Source: Malachius bipustulatus
Taxonomy: Eukaryota > Arthropoda > Insecta > Coleoptera > Melyridae
Assembly: GCA_910589415.1 (NCBI GenBank)
Contig: OU342638.1
Coordinates: 434,001-498,000, forward strand
DNA length: 64,000 bases
Direction of reading: 5' to 3'
A program made the translations under genes and the position numbers. Each line of letters starts with the position of its first letter. Position 1 is the first letter of the stretch. This document shows, one piece after another, positions 11,530 through 20,622 of the stretch. Under the pieces are notes generated by a model that was not told the DNA's origin, ran no database searches, and saw only the letters and a list, made by a program, of their open reading frames with translations.

Positions 11530-12313
11530 GTGGCCCGCTAACGCAACCCAAGTGCGTGTCGCTAGCGCAGTTGGCGTGTGGATTCCAGGATTGCATAAAA
11601 ATAATAAAAATGTACGCTAGCGGCCATTGGTGGGCCGCTAACTGTCATTGGAGGGCCGCTAACGAAGCCCAAGTGCGTGTCGCTAGCGTAGTTGGCGTGT
11701 GGATTCCAGGATTGCAAGAAAGTAATAAAAATGAACGAAGATCGCGACGCTAGCGGCCATTGGTAAGCCGCTAACTGTCATTGGTGGGCCGCTAACGCAG
11801 CAAAGTGAGTATCGCTAGCGCAGTTGGCGTGTGGATTCCAGGATTGCAAGAAAGTAATAAAAATGAACGGAGATCGCGACGCTAGCGGCCATTGGTGGGC
11901 CGCTAACGGTCATTGGTGGGCCGCTAACGCAGCCCAAGTGCGTGACGCAAGCGCAGTTGGCGTGTGGATTCCATTATTGCATAAAAGTAATAAAAATCAA
12001 AGGAGATCGCGACGCTAGCGGCCATTGATGGGCCGCTAACGGTCATTGGTTGGCCGCTAACGCAGCCCAAGTGCGTGTCGCTAGCGCAGTTGGCGTGTGG
12101 ATTCAAAGATTGCATGAAAGTTATTAAAATGAACGCTAGCGGCCATTTGTGAGCCGCTAGCGGCCATTTGTGAGCCGCTAGCGACCATTTATGAGCCGCT
12201 TAAGCAGAAAAGTGAGTGTCGCTAGCGCAGTTGGCGTGTGGATTACAGGATTGCATAAAAGTAATAAGAATGAATGGAGATCGCGACGCTAGCGGCCATT
12301 GGTGGGCCGCTAA
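11530..12313 (+). repeat. 784-bp direct duplication flanking the retrotransposon, left copy
   Basis: These 784 bp of satellite are repeated at 16979-17762 with constant offset 5449, no indels, and two substitutions that I could find (11716 A/T and 12051 T/G). Rare variants are shared, such as GTTATTAAAATG and GATTACAGG followed by TAAGAATGAATGG. The left copy ends at the AT-rich filler next to the clipped 3' LTR. Confidence 0.93.
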
Positions 12314-12360
12314 TATTTATCATATATATTTATCATATATATTTATCATATATATAATAT
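12314..12360 (+). repeat. AT-rich filler with three 13-bp repeats at the element/satellite junction
   Basis: This 47-bp, almost purely A/T sequence lies between satellite (ending CCGCTAA at 12313) and the 3' LTR. It contains three perfect tandem copies of ATTTATCATATAT at 12315-12327, 12328-12340 and 12341-12353. It is absent from the other side of the element and does not match the satellite. It replaces the expected TGTT terminus of the LTR. Templated or slippage-generated filler at a repair junction is the simplest reading. Confidence 0.88.
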
Positions 12361-12538
12361 ATATCTTAATATTTCGGTGATAATGGTGGTAATTAATTAA
12401 TACACACAGGAGCTGATTTTATATTTATTTTCTCTCCTTCGTCCACTACACCTTATAATAATGAATAAAATTAATCACCGTACTTTTATCGCAGCTCCCC
12501 ACCTTTTCCCCGGTTGCCACTTAGTAGCCTATACAACA
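12361..12538 (-). mobile_element. 3' LTR (178 bp, distal terminus clipped)
   Basis: This is identical base for base to 16801-16978. Its inner end, read on the - strand, begins TGTTGTATAGG immediately after the polypurine tract. The outer end should finish in AACA, as in the 5' LTR, but the final 3-4 bases are replaced by AT-rich filler, leaving AAGATAT. Loss of the terminus integrase needs points to end trimming. Confidence 0.94.
12424..12429 (-). promoter_or_regulatory. Candidate polyadenylation signal AATAAA in the 3' LTR
   Basis: AATAAA is read on the - strand within AAAATAAATATAAAATC, about 110 bp into the LTR and downstream of a TATA-like motif, as expected for an R-region poly(A) signal. 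The same motif is at 16864-16869 in the 5' LTR. The hexamer is common in AT-rich DNA, so this is only a candidate. Confidence 0.4.
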
Positions 12539-12550
12539 CCCTCCCCCGCT
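12539..12550 (-). promoter_or_regulatory. Polypurine tract (plus-strand primer)
   Basis: On the - strand AGCGGGGGAGGG sits immediately before the TGTTG start of the 3' LTR. The uninterrupted purine run is GGGGGAGGG (12539-12547). The position next to the LTR is diagnostic for the PPT that primes second-strand synthesis in LTR elements. Confidence 0.85.
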
Positions 12551-12614
12551 TAATAAAAATAATGTTACATATTCTAAACTTAAATAATATTCTACCCCAC
12601 TTATCAAAAAAAAC
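12551..12614 (-). other. Short 3' untranslated region of the retroelement
   Basis: These 64 AT-rich bases lie between the gag-pol stop codon and the polypurine tract. There is no room for an envelope gene and no recognisable feature. Confidence 0.7.
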
Positions 12615-15600
12615 TTATTCTACAAAATCACACTTGAATAACTGGTTGGCATGTCGTTTCCACTGTAGACCCTCCACTTCTACCATGTAGGTTACTCCGG
12701 GTACTATTACTTGAATTATTTTACCTAGACACCATTTATTTTTATTTTTTCGTTCATCTCTTACCATAACTTTTTCTCCGATCACGAATGTTCTATAAAC
12801 ATCCTTACTTTTTAATGTTTGTTTAAAGCTTTCGCTATCAATCTTATCATTAGCTGGATTAGGTCTTAATAGTGAGAAACGACATCTCAACTCTCTACCT
12901 AACATTAATTTCGCTGGACTTCGTCCAGTAGTTTTATGTACAGAATTTCTGTAATCAAAAAGGAACAAATTACAAGCATATTCTACTGTGTGGCCACTTT
13001 GTACAATTTTTGTTACGTGTGATTTGAATGATTCAACAAAACGTTCAGCTAACCCATTGGTAGCTGGATAATAGGTTGGTGTGAAACTTTGGTTTACTCC
13101 TACCATATTGCAAAAATTTTTAAAATCATTACTAGTCCATGTGGGACCGTTATCTGTAACCAGATGTAGAGGATATCCGTAACGCACAAAAATACTCTTG
13201 AATATTTGAATAGTTTTTTGTGCTGTTATGTTATTCATAACAAATGCCTCCGGCCATTTTGAATAAGCATCCACAATGACCAGATACATTTTATTATATA
13301 AGGGTCCTAGAAAATCCGCATGTAATCTATGCCAAACTGTTGGTGGTTGAGGCCAAACTGTCAATTTTACTTTTTGTGGATTTTTCCGATTTTGCAAACA
13401 TATTATGCAATTTTCAGTTATATCCTCTATCTCTTTATCCATGCCTGGCCACCAAAAATACGATCTAGATATTTCTTTCATTCGAGTAATACCTAAATGA
13501 CTGGCATGTAATTCATACATAACATGAGCTTTAATATTTTGTGGTATTATTACCCTATACCCCCACAATAAACATTCTTTTTCAATTGTTATTTCATGTT
13601 TTCTTGAAAAATACGGTTCATATGTCTTACCCAGATCATTCTTTTGAGGCCAGCCATCTCTACAGAATCTTAAAATATCACATAAAACTTTATCTTTCTT
13701 AATCTCTTTTTGAATAGTTTTCCAGTTTAATATACCAAAATTTGATTCATTTATGTAATTGATTATGTTTGATTCAAAAGATTTATCAGTAATTTCAAAA
13801 TTTGTTGAATTATTCTCTTTGCAATCTGTGACCGCTCGTGACAAATAATCTGCTGGATTGTTTTTGGATTTTATGTGTTTAATTTCGTAGTCAAATCCAC
13901 TTAAAAATATCGACCAATATTGTAACCGTTTTGCTGCCATTTTTGGTATTCCATATTTGGGCCCCAATATTTTTGCAAGTGCTTCATTATCTGTTTGTAA
14001 CACAAATTTTTTTCCAAATAAATATTCATAAAATTTACTAACCCCGAAAACGATAGCATATGCTTCTTTTTCTAGAATTGGATACTTCATTTGAGTGTCG
14101 TTCAGTTTTTTACTTGCAAACGCTACAGGCTTTATTACATTATTATTGTCCTTTACAGATAACACAGCAGCTACACCAATATCAGCAGCATCACAAGTTA
14201 AGATAATAGTTGAATCCTGATTAAAATGTGAGAGGGAGGATGTATTTGCTAAAGCTGTTTTTATTTCCTGGAATGATTTTTCACAAGCCTCTGTCCACTC
14301 AAGTTTAGTTTTCTTCAAACAATCATACAATGGCTTTAAAATTATTGCCATATTTTGTAGAAATCTATTATAGTAGTTAACCTTTCCCAAAAATGACCTC
14401 AGCATTTTAATATTTTTTGGTTGTGGCAATGATAACAACGGTTCAATTTTACTCTTTATGACTTTTACACCGCTTTTACTCACTTCCAATCCAAAAACAT
14501 CCAGTTTATCTTCAAAAAATTTACATTTAGTTATTTTTAATTTCAATCCCGATTCTATTAATCTAGCTAGCACGAGCCTCACTTTCTCATTCGTTTCTAA
14601 TAGGGTTTCCCCTGCCACATAAATGTTATCAATATATATAATTACGTCTAGCCCATTTAATTTTTGCGTTATTAGTCGTTGGAATGAGCCGGGACCCGTG
14701 CTTACACCAAATGGTAGGTATAAGTACCTGAAAATACCCTCCTCAGTGACAATTGTTACTAAATTTTGAGACTCTTCATCTAACGGGGCTTGTAAATATG
14801 CCTCACGTAAGTCTAGTTCACAAAAATAATTTTTACCTTGCAACCTCATTATGATATCATCAATTGTCGGTAAGGGGTAGTGGTCAATTTTCAAATACCT
14901 ATTTATCGTCACACGATAATCACCACACAACCGAACTGTTCCATCCGGTTTTAGGACCGGCACCACAGGCGTGCCCCATTCCGCGTACTCAACTGGTTCA
15001 ATACGCTTGTTTTCTAGTAATCTCTTAACTTCTTCTTTTACTTTATTTTTTAGAGCGAATGGTACAGTTCGTGTTGGCATAAATATTGGTTTAGCACTTG
15101 GTTCAATTGATAAATGGATTGGCTCTCCCCTAAAAACTCCCATACCCGGTTCAAAAAGTTCCTTAAAATCAGTTTTTATAGCATCAATTAATTGAACTCT
15201 AGACATTGTCTCACAAACTTTTTGTTCAAACTTTGGTGGCCATAATTGTAACAAGGAAAGCCAGTCTTTTCCAATAATTCTAGGTAAGCCATCATTAACA
15301 ACAAACAATCTTTGGTTATTTATGTTTACACTTTTATAACTTACATTTAGATTCTCTATCACACCTAGAGGTCTAGAGGTTGACTGATCAAAATTAGTAA
15401 AGATAACATTTCTCTGTTTAATTTCTAATTTTGGAAAATACATTTTTTTATCAGATAAAGTGATTGTACTCACGTCAGCACCTGTATCAACTTCAAACTC
15501 CAGCACCTCCTCATTTACAGTGACCTCCAACACAGTAGGAGGTACTTTTTGTTTATCTCTAAAATAAAAGATATCAAAAATTTCAGTATTGTTTGCAACA

Positions 15601-16619
15601 TCTTGTTCTTCTTCTGCTTGGTTACAATTTTTCGGGCTACCACTGTTCACTATGTTAACATTTTTCACCTTAGACCCCTTATTTTTACACATTTTAAATA
15701 TATGACCTCTAAAACCACATTCACTACAAAACTTTCCTCGCAAGGTGCATTCTAGCTTAACATGTCCTATTTTACCGCAGCAAAAACAACTAATGTTTTG
15801 TTTATCCGGTGGAATTAAATTTTGTCTCGGACCACTGTTTTTGTTTCTTATAAAATTTCTTCCCTGCAATTTAAACATTTGCGATTGCTCTTGCTGTTTC
15901 TCATGACTAAACGCCAAATTGAATGCTGATTCGACTGTTTTTCCAAGTGTAGTTAATGTTTCTAAAGGCTGATCGGCTTGTTTCAACAATTCAAACCTTA
16001 CTGAGTCACGGTATGTTCCATTTAACAATCTTTCTTTTAATTCATCATTTAAGTTTTGGAAATTGCAATTATTTGACAATTTTTTTAAATCCATAATATA
16101 TTGTTCTATTGTTTCATTAGGGTTCTGACATCTTTTTCGAAATTCTGCTTGATGTAGTGCATGATTCTTTACAGGATGGTAGTATTTTCTTAATATCTCG
16201 CAGATTTCTTCATATTGTTTCTTTACTGGTGATAGGGGCATACATAATGTAATCAATATCTCATACACATTTGTACTAAGTTTTGTGATTAACAAGGGGA
16301 CTGTTTTATCTTTGGGAATGTCATTTAGAAGGATAAAACATTCAAATTGTTGCTGATAAGCATTCCAGTTTTCACCAGCAAATACTTCCAAACTTGTGAT
16401 TGAAGTCATAGTTGAATGTTTATTTAAATCTTCCTGGTTTGCTTTCCTCACGTCGATGTAGTTACGCAAATAGGTCCTAATTTCTTCGATGCCGTGTGCG
16501 CTCGAAAATAACTTTTCACTTTCTAACTCGTTTGCAATTTCTATTAATTCGTCTTTAGTTTTAGTTGTAATCCAAGACTTTTTGCCTTCTTTAATTAAGT
16601 CTCTAATAACTGAATCCAT
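12615..16619 (-). CDS. gag-pol: Gag-Pol polyprotein of Ty3/gypsy retrotransposon (RT active site altered)
   Basis: This is a single uninterrupted frame of 1334 residues starting at ATG 16619. It encodes the capsid and the enzymes that copy and insert the element. Residues about 70-240 form the Gag region (KYYHPVKNHALHQAEF, NPNETIEQYI). Two CX2CX4HX4C zinc knuckles lie at 278-291 and 298-311. The aspartic protease motif DTGAD is at 378-382. RT spans about 535-770: the first catalytic Asp is D603 in ELDLREAY, but the YXDD box reads YIDN (662-665), with Asn at 665 (codon 14625-14627). RNase H has D810, E852, D877 and D924. Integrase has a zinc-binding region (His at 1038/1041, C1071, C1074) and the catalytic triad D1102, D1156, E1192 with D,D(35)E spacing. 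A C-terminal chromatin/GPY-like region ends with RHANQL (1322-1327). Gag and Pol are fused with no frameshift. Both Asp of YXDD bind catalytic metal in this enzyme family, so loss of one predicts an inactive RT, although everything else is intact. No envelope follows. Confidence 0.96.
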   Translation of the reverse strand: MDSVIRDLIKEGKKSWITTKTKDELIEIANELESEKLFSSAHGIEEIRTYLRNYIDVRKANQEDLNKHSTMTSITSLEVFAGENWNAYQQQFECFILLNDIPKDKTVPLLITKLSTNVYEILITLCMPLSPVKKQYEEICEILRKYYHPVKNHALHQAEFRKRCQNPNETIEQYIMDLKKLSNNCNFQNLNDELKERLLNGTYRDSVRFELLKQADQPLETLTTLGKTVESAFNLAFSHEKQQEQSQMFKLQGRNFIRNKNSGPRQNLIPPDKQNISCFCCGKIGHVKLECTLRGKFCSECGFRGHIFKMCKNKGSKVKNVNIVNSGSPKNCNQAEEEQDVANNTEIFDIFYFRDKQKVPPTVLEVTVNEEVLEFEVDTGADVSTITLSDKKMYFPKLEIKQRNVIFTNFDQSTSRPLGVIENLNVSYKSVNINNQRLFVVNDGLPRIIGKDWLSLLQLWPPKFEQKVCETMSRVQLIDAIKTDFKELFEPGMGVFRGEPIHLSIEPSAKPIFMPTRTVPFALKNKVKEEVKRLLENKRIEPVEYAEWGTPVVPVLKPDGTVRLCGDYRVTINRYLKIDHYPLPTIDDIIMRLQGKNYFCELDLREAYLQAPLDEESQNLVTIVTEEGIFRYLYLPFGVSTGPGSFQRLITQKLNGLDVIIYIDNIYVAGETLLETNEKVRLVLARLIESGLKLKITKCKFFEDKLDVFGLEVSKSGVKVIKSKIEPLLSLPQPKNIKMLRSFLGKVNYYNRFLQNMAIILKPLYDCLKKTKLEWTEACEKSFQEIKTALANTSSLSHFNQDSTIILTCDAADIGVAAVLSVKDNNNVIKPVAFASKKLNDTQMKYPILEKEAYAIVFGVSKFYEYLFGKKFVLQTDNEALAKILGPKYGIPKMAAKRLQYWSIFLSGFDYEIKHIKSKNNPADYLSRAVTDCKENNSTNFEITDKSFESNIINYINESNFGILNWKTIQKEIKKDKVLCDILRFCRDGWPQKNDLGKTYEPYFSRKHEITIEKECLLWGYRVIIPQNIKAHVMYELHASHLGITRMKEISRSYFWWPGMDKEIEDITENCIICLQNRKNPQKVKLTVWPQPPTVWHRLHADFLGPLYNKMYLVIVDAYSKWPEAFVMNNITAQKTIQIFKSIFVRYGYPLHLVTDNGPTWTSNDFKNFCNMVGVNQSFTPTYYPATNGLAERFVESFKSHVTKIVQSGHTVEYACNLFLFDYRNSVHKTTGRSPAKLMLGRELRCRFSLLRPNPANDKIDSESFKQTLKSKDVYRTFVIGEKVMVRDERKNKNKWCLGKIIQVIVPGVTYMVEVEGLQWKRHANQLFKCDFVE

Positions 16620-16777
16620 TAATTTACGTTTGATATCGCGACGCGAACCTCCACTGTGAGATTAAGTCGCCACTGATAAACCCGACACGATTAAATTGAC
16701 CGACACGATTAATAGGCGTTTTGTCGCTTCGTTTTAATTCACATTATTTCACAGTAAATACGAATAGTTGTAGATTC
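16620..16777 (-). other. Retroelement 5' leader
   Basis: This 158-bp region lies between the primer-binding site and the gag-pol start and would be untranslated and probably contain the packaging signal. It has a short direct repeat CCGACACGATTAA on the + strand at 16682-16694 and 16700-16712. No other motif is recognisable. Confidence 0.6.
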
Positions 16778-16795
16778 GTTTCACTCTCGTCGCCA
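16778..16795 (-). promoter_or_regulatory. Primer-binding site, probably for tRNA-Ser
   Basis: On the - strand TGGCGACGAGAGTGA begins one base after the LTR terminus. TGG is the complement of a tRNA CCA end, and the position is exactly that of a PBS. TGGCGACGAG fits the 3' acceptor of a GCT-type tRNA-Ser, and Mag-like elements are known to use tRNA-Ser. The identity was assigned from memory and needs matching to host tRNAs. Confidence 0.65.
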
Positions 16796-16796
16796 T

Positions 16797-16978
16797 TGTT
16801 ATATCTTAATATTTCGGTGATAATGGTGGTAATTAATTAATACACACAGGAGCTGATTTTATATTTATTTTCTCTCCTTCGTCCACTACACCTTATAATA
16901 ATGAATAAAATTAATCACCGTACTTTTATCGCAGCTCCCCACCTTTTCCCCGGTTGCCACTTAGTAGCCTATACAACA
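16797..16978 (-). mobile_element. 5' LTR (182 bp, complete)
   Basis: This is a complete LTR with TGTTGTA at the start and TATAACA at the end on the - strand, giving TG...CA ends and a short terminal inverted repeat. It is followed by one A and then the primer-binding site. It directly abuts satellite at 16979 with no filler. Confidence 0.94.
16892..16897 (-). promoter_or_regulatory. Candidate TATA element in the 5' LTR
   Basis: TATAAG occurs on the - strand within TTATTATAAGGTG, about 80 bp into the 5' LTR and some 25 bp upstream of the candidate AATAAA. This order fits a compact U3-R-U5 LTR. A second AT-rich candidate, GCGATAAAAG, lies further upstream. No initiation site can be confirmed from sequence. 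Confidence 0.25.
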
Positions 16979-17762
16979 GTGGCCCGCTAACGCAACCCAA
17001 GTGCGTGTCGCTAGCGCAGTTGGCGTGTGGATTCCAGGATTGCATAAAAATAATAAAAATGTACGCTAGCGGCCATTGGTGGGCCGCTAACTGTCATTGG
17101 AGGGCCGCTAACGAAGCCCAAGTGCGTGTCGCTAGCGTAGTTGGCGTGTGGATTCCAGGATTGCTAGAAAGTAATAAAAATGAACGAAGATCGCGACGCT
17201 AGCGGCCATTGGTAAGCCGCTAACTGTCATTGGTGGGCCGCTAACGCAGCAAAGTGAGTATCGCTAGCGCAGTTGGCGTGTGGATTCCAGGATTGCAAGA
17301 AAGTAATAAAAATGAACGGAGATCGCGACGCTAGCGGCCATTGGTGGGCCGCTAACGGTCATTGGTGGGCCGCTAACGCAGCCCAAGTGCGTGACGCAAG
17401 CGCAGTTGGCGTGTGGATTCCATTATTGCATAAAAGTAATAAAAATCAAAGGAGATCGCGACGCTAGCGGCCATTGATGGGCCGCTAACGGTCATTGGTG
17501 GGCCGCTAACGCAGCCCAAGTGCGTGTCGCTAGCGCAGTTGGCGTGTGGATTCAAAGATTGCATGAAAGTTATTAAAATGAACGCTAGCGGCCATTTGTG
17601 AGCCGCTAGCGGCCATTTGTGAGCCGCTAGCGACCATTTATGAGCCGCTTAAGCAGAAAAGTGAGTGTCGCTAGCGCAGTTGGCGTGTGGATTACAGGAT
17701 TGCATAAAAGTAATAAGAATGAATGGAGATCGCGACGCTAGCGGCCATTGGTGGGCCGCTAA
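16979..17762 (+). repeat. 784-bp direct duplication flanking the retrotransposon, right copy
   Basis: This right copy begins at the base after the 5' LTR terminus and continues into ordinary satellite at 17763 (CGGTCATTGG). Integrase-made target-site duplications are normally 4-6 bp, so this length is anomalous for an LTR element. Confidence 0.93.
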
Positions 17763-17942
17763 CGGTCATTGGTGGGCCGCTAACGCAGCCCAAGTGCGTG
17801 TCGTAAGTGCAGTTGGCGTGTGGATTCTAGGATTGCATGAAAGTAATAAAAATTAACGCTAGCGGCCATTGGTAAGCCGCTAACGGTCATTGGTGGTCCG
17901 CTAACGCAGCAAAGTGAGTATCGCTAGCGCAGTTGGCGTGTG

Positions 17943-18196
17943 GATTCCAGGATTGCATAAAAGTGATAAGAATGAACGGAGTTCGCGACGCTAGCGGCCA
18001 GTGGTGGGCCGCTAACGGTCATTGGTGTGCCGCTTACGAAAAATGAACGCCATTGGTGGGCTGCTAACAAAAAATGGCGCACTTTTGTTGCCCGCTAACG
18101 AAAAATGAAAGCTAGTGGCCATTGGTGGGCCGCTAACGGTCAGTGGTGGCCCGCTAACGCAACCCAAGTGCGTGTCGCTAGCGCAGTTGGCGTGTG
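17943..18196 (+). repeat. 254-bp composite unit, copy 3
   Basis: This composite unit lies just to the right of the retrotransposon. The 62-bp island is conserved, with CGCTTACG in place of CGCTAACG just before it. Confidence 0.9.
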
Positions 18197-20510
18197 GATT
18201 CCAGGATTGCATAAAAGTAATAAAAATGTACGCTAGCGGCCATTGGTGGGCCGCTAACTGTCATTGGAGGGCCGCTAACGCAGCCCAAGTGCGTGTCGCT
18301 AGCGTAGTTGGCGTGTGGATTCCAGGATTGCATAAAAGTAATAAAAATGAACAGAGATCGCGACGCTAGCGGCCATTGGTGGGCCGCTAACGGTCATTGG
18401 TGGGCCGCTAATGCAGCCCAAGTGCGTGACGCTAGCGCAGTTGGCGTGTGGATTCCATTATTGCATAAAAGTAATAAAAATCAACGGAGATCGCGACGCT
18501 AGCGGCCAGTGGTGGGCCGCTAACGGTCATTGGTGGGCTGCTAACGCAGCAAAGTGAGTATCGCTAGCGCAGTTGGCGTGTGGATTCCAGGATTGCAAGA
18601 AAGTAATAAAAATGAACGGAGATCGCGACGATAGCGGCCATTGGTGGGCCGCTAAGGGTCATTGGTGGGCCGCTAACGCAGCCCAAGTGCGTGACGCTAG
18701 CGCAGTTGGCGTGTGGATTCCATTATTGCATAAAAGTAATAAAAATGAACGGAGATCGCGACGCTAGCGGCCATTGGTGGGCCGCTAACGGTCATTGGTG
18801 GGCCGCTAATGCAGCCCAAGTGCGTGACGCTAGCGCAGTTGGCGTGTGGATTCCATTATTGCATAAAAGTAATAAAAATCAACGGAGATCGCGACGCTAG
18901 CGGCCATTGGTGGGCCGCTAACGGTCATTGGTGGGCCGCTAACGCAGCCCAAGTGCGTGTCGCTAGCGCAGTTGGCGTGTGGATTCAAGGATTGCATGAA
19001 AGTAATAAAAATGAACGCTAGCGGCCATTTGTGAGCCGCTAGCGACCATTTATGAGCCGCTAACGCAGAAAAGTGAGTGTCGCTAGCGCAGTTGGCGTGT
19101 GGATTACAGGATTGCATAAAAGTAATAAAAATGAACGGAGATCGCGACGCTAGCGGCCATTGGTGGGCCGCTAACGGTCATTGGTGAGCCGCTAACGCAG
19201 TCCAAGTGCGTGTCGCTAGCGCAGTTGGCGTGTGGATTCCAGGATTGCATAAAAGTAATAAAAATGTACGCTAGCGGCCATTGGTGGGCCGCTAACGGTC
19301 ATTGGTGGGCCACTAACGCAGCAAAGTGAGTATCGCTAGCGCAGTTGGCGTGTGGATTCCAGGATTACAAGAACGTAATAAAAATGAACGGAGATCGCGA
19401 CGATAGCGGCCATTGGTGGGCCGCTAACGGTCATTGGTGGGCCGCTAACGCAGCCCAAGTGCGTGACGCTAGCGTACTTGGCGTGTGGATTCCATTATTG
19501 CATAAAAGTAATAAAAATCAACGGAGATCGCGACGCTAGCGGCCATTGGTGGGCCGCTAACGGTCATTGGTGGGCCGCTAACGCAGCCCAAGTGCGTGTC
19601 GCTAGCGCAGTTGGCGTGTGGATTCAAGGATTGCATGAAAGTAATAAAAATGAACGCTAGCGGCCATTTGTGAGCCGCTAGCGACCATTTATGAGCCGCT
19701 AACGCAGAAAAGTGAGTGTCGCTAGCGCAGTTGGCGTGTGGATTACAGGATTGAATAAAAGTAATAAAAATGAACGGAGATCGCGACGCTAGCGGTCATT
19801 GGTGGGCCGCTAACGGTCATTGGTGAGCCGCTAACGCAGTCCAAGTGCGTGTCGCTAGCGCAGTTGTCGTGTGGATTCCAGGATTGCATAAAAGTAATAA
19901 AAATGTACGCTAGCGGCCATTGGTGGGCCGCTAACTGTCATTGGAGGGCCGCTAACGCAGCCCAAGTGCGTGTCGCTAGCGCAGTTGGCGTGTGGATTCC
20001 AGGATTGCAAGAAAGTAATAAAAATGAACGGAGATCGCGACGCTAGCGGCCATTGGTGGGCCGCTAACGGTCATTGGTGGGTCGCTAACGCAGCCCAAGT
20101 GCGTGACGCTAGCGCAGTTGGCGTGTGGATTCCAGGTTTGCATAAAAGTAATAAAAATTATCGCTATCGGCCATTGGTAAGCCGCTAACGGTCAGTGGTG
20201 GCCCGCTAACGCAACCCAAGTGCGTGTCGCTAGCGCAGTTGGCGTGTGGATTCCAGGATTGCATAAAAATAATAAAAATGTACGCTAGCGGCCATTGGTG
20301 GGCCGCTAACGGTCATTGGTGGGCCGCTAACGCAGCCCAAGTGCGTGTCGCTAGCGCAGTTGGCGTGTGGATTCAAGGATTGCATGGAAGTAATAAAAAT
20401 GAACGCTAGCAGCCATTTGTGAGCCGCTAGCGGCCATTTGTGAGCCGCTAGCGGCCATTTATGAGCCGCTAACGCAGAAAAGTGAGTGTCGCTAGCGTAG
20501 TTGGCGTGTG

Positions 20511-20622
20511 GATTCTAGGATTGCAAGAAAGTAATAAAAATGAACGGAGATCGCGACGCTAGCGGCCATTGGTGGGCCGCTAACGCAGCCCAAGTGCGTG
20601 TCGCTAGCGCAGTTGGCGTGTG
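20511..20622 (+). repeat. 112-bp short monomer (one subrepeat lost)
   Basis: This is a 133-type monomer with a single CCATTGGTGGGCCGCTAACG subrepeat instead of two, so it is 112 bp long. The same short form occurs at about 24612-24723 and 39323-39434. It is the contraction counterpart of the 141- and 162-bp expansions. Confidence 0.88.

Larger units (their letters stand above)
1..12313 (+). repeat. Satellite array, block A (forward orientation)
   Basis: Continuous head-to-tail tandem repeats fill this stretch with no unique sequence between monomers. Every monomer carries the core GATTCCAGGATTGCATAAAA, the AT-rich box AGTAATAAAAATG, one or two CATTGGTGGGCCGCTAAC subrepeats and the segment CAAGTGCGTG followed by CGCTAGCGCAGTTGGCGTGT. 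The dominant lengths are 133 and 121 bp. Both lengths leave remainder 1 on division by 3, so reading frames rotate from monomer to monomer and meet TAA or TGA. The short ORFs of 60-95 codons are translations of the repeat, not genes. The block contains a 5326-bp-period duplication and ends abruptly at an AT-rich filler beside the retrotransposon. Confidence 0.97.
12361..16978 (-). mobile_element. Ty3/gypsy-type LTR retrotransposon
   Basis: This is a 4.6-kb element on the - strand: 5' LTR (16797-16978), primer-binding site, leader, one gag-pol ORF, polypurine tract, 3' LTR (12361-12538). Domain order is Gag, zinc knuckles, protease, RT, RNase H, integrase, which is the Ty3/gypsy order. No envelope gene is present. 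The two CCHC knuckles and the NNPADYLSR end of RNase H resemble K02A2.6-like or Mag-clade elements; that clade assignment is tentative. The two LTRs are identical over the shared 178 bp, so the insertion is young or was recently converted. The element is AT-rich, in contrast to the GC-rich satellite. One 3' LTR terminus is clipped, the flanks are a 784-bp duplication, and the RT active site is altered. Confidence 0.96.

Noticed and set aside
1..12313. Dozens of 60-95 codon ORFs with HWWAANGHWWAAN or similar peptides, suggesting a Trp-rich gene family
   Set aside because: They are the repeat read in frame. Monomers of 133 and 121 bp shift the frame each time and stop codons lie in the repeat itself. 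There is no codon-level constraint, and equivalent ORFs appear on the opposite strand.
12539..12614. Envelope gene downstream of pol
   Set aside because: Only 76 bp separate the pol stop from the LTR.
14971..15195. + strand ORFs of 74 and 68 codons (also 15549-15755) inside the retroelement
   Set aside because: They are antisense shadows of the gag-pol frame with no recognisable domain.
12355..16985. Canonical 4-6 bp target-site duplication for the retrotransposon
   Set aside because: Bases next to the left LTR are AT filler and those next to the right LTR are GTGGC. No short direct repeat is shared.
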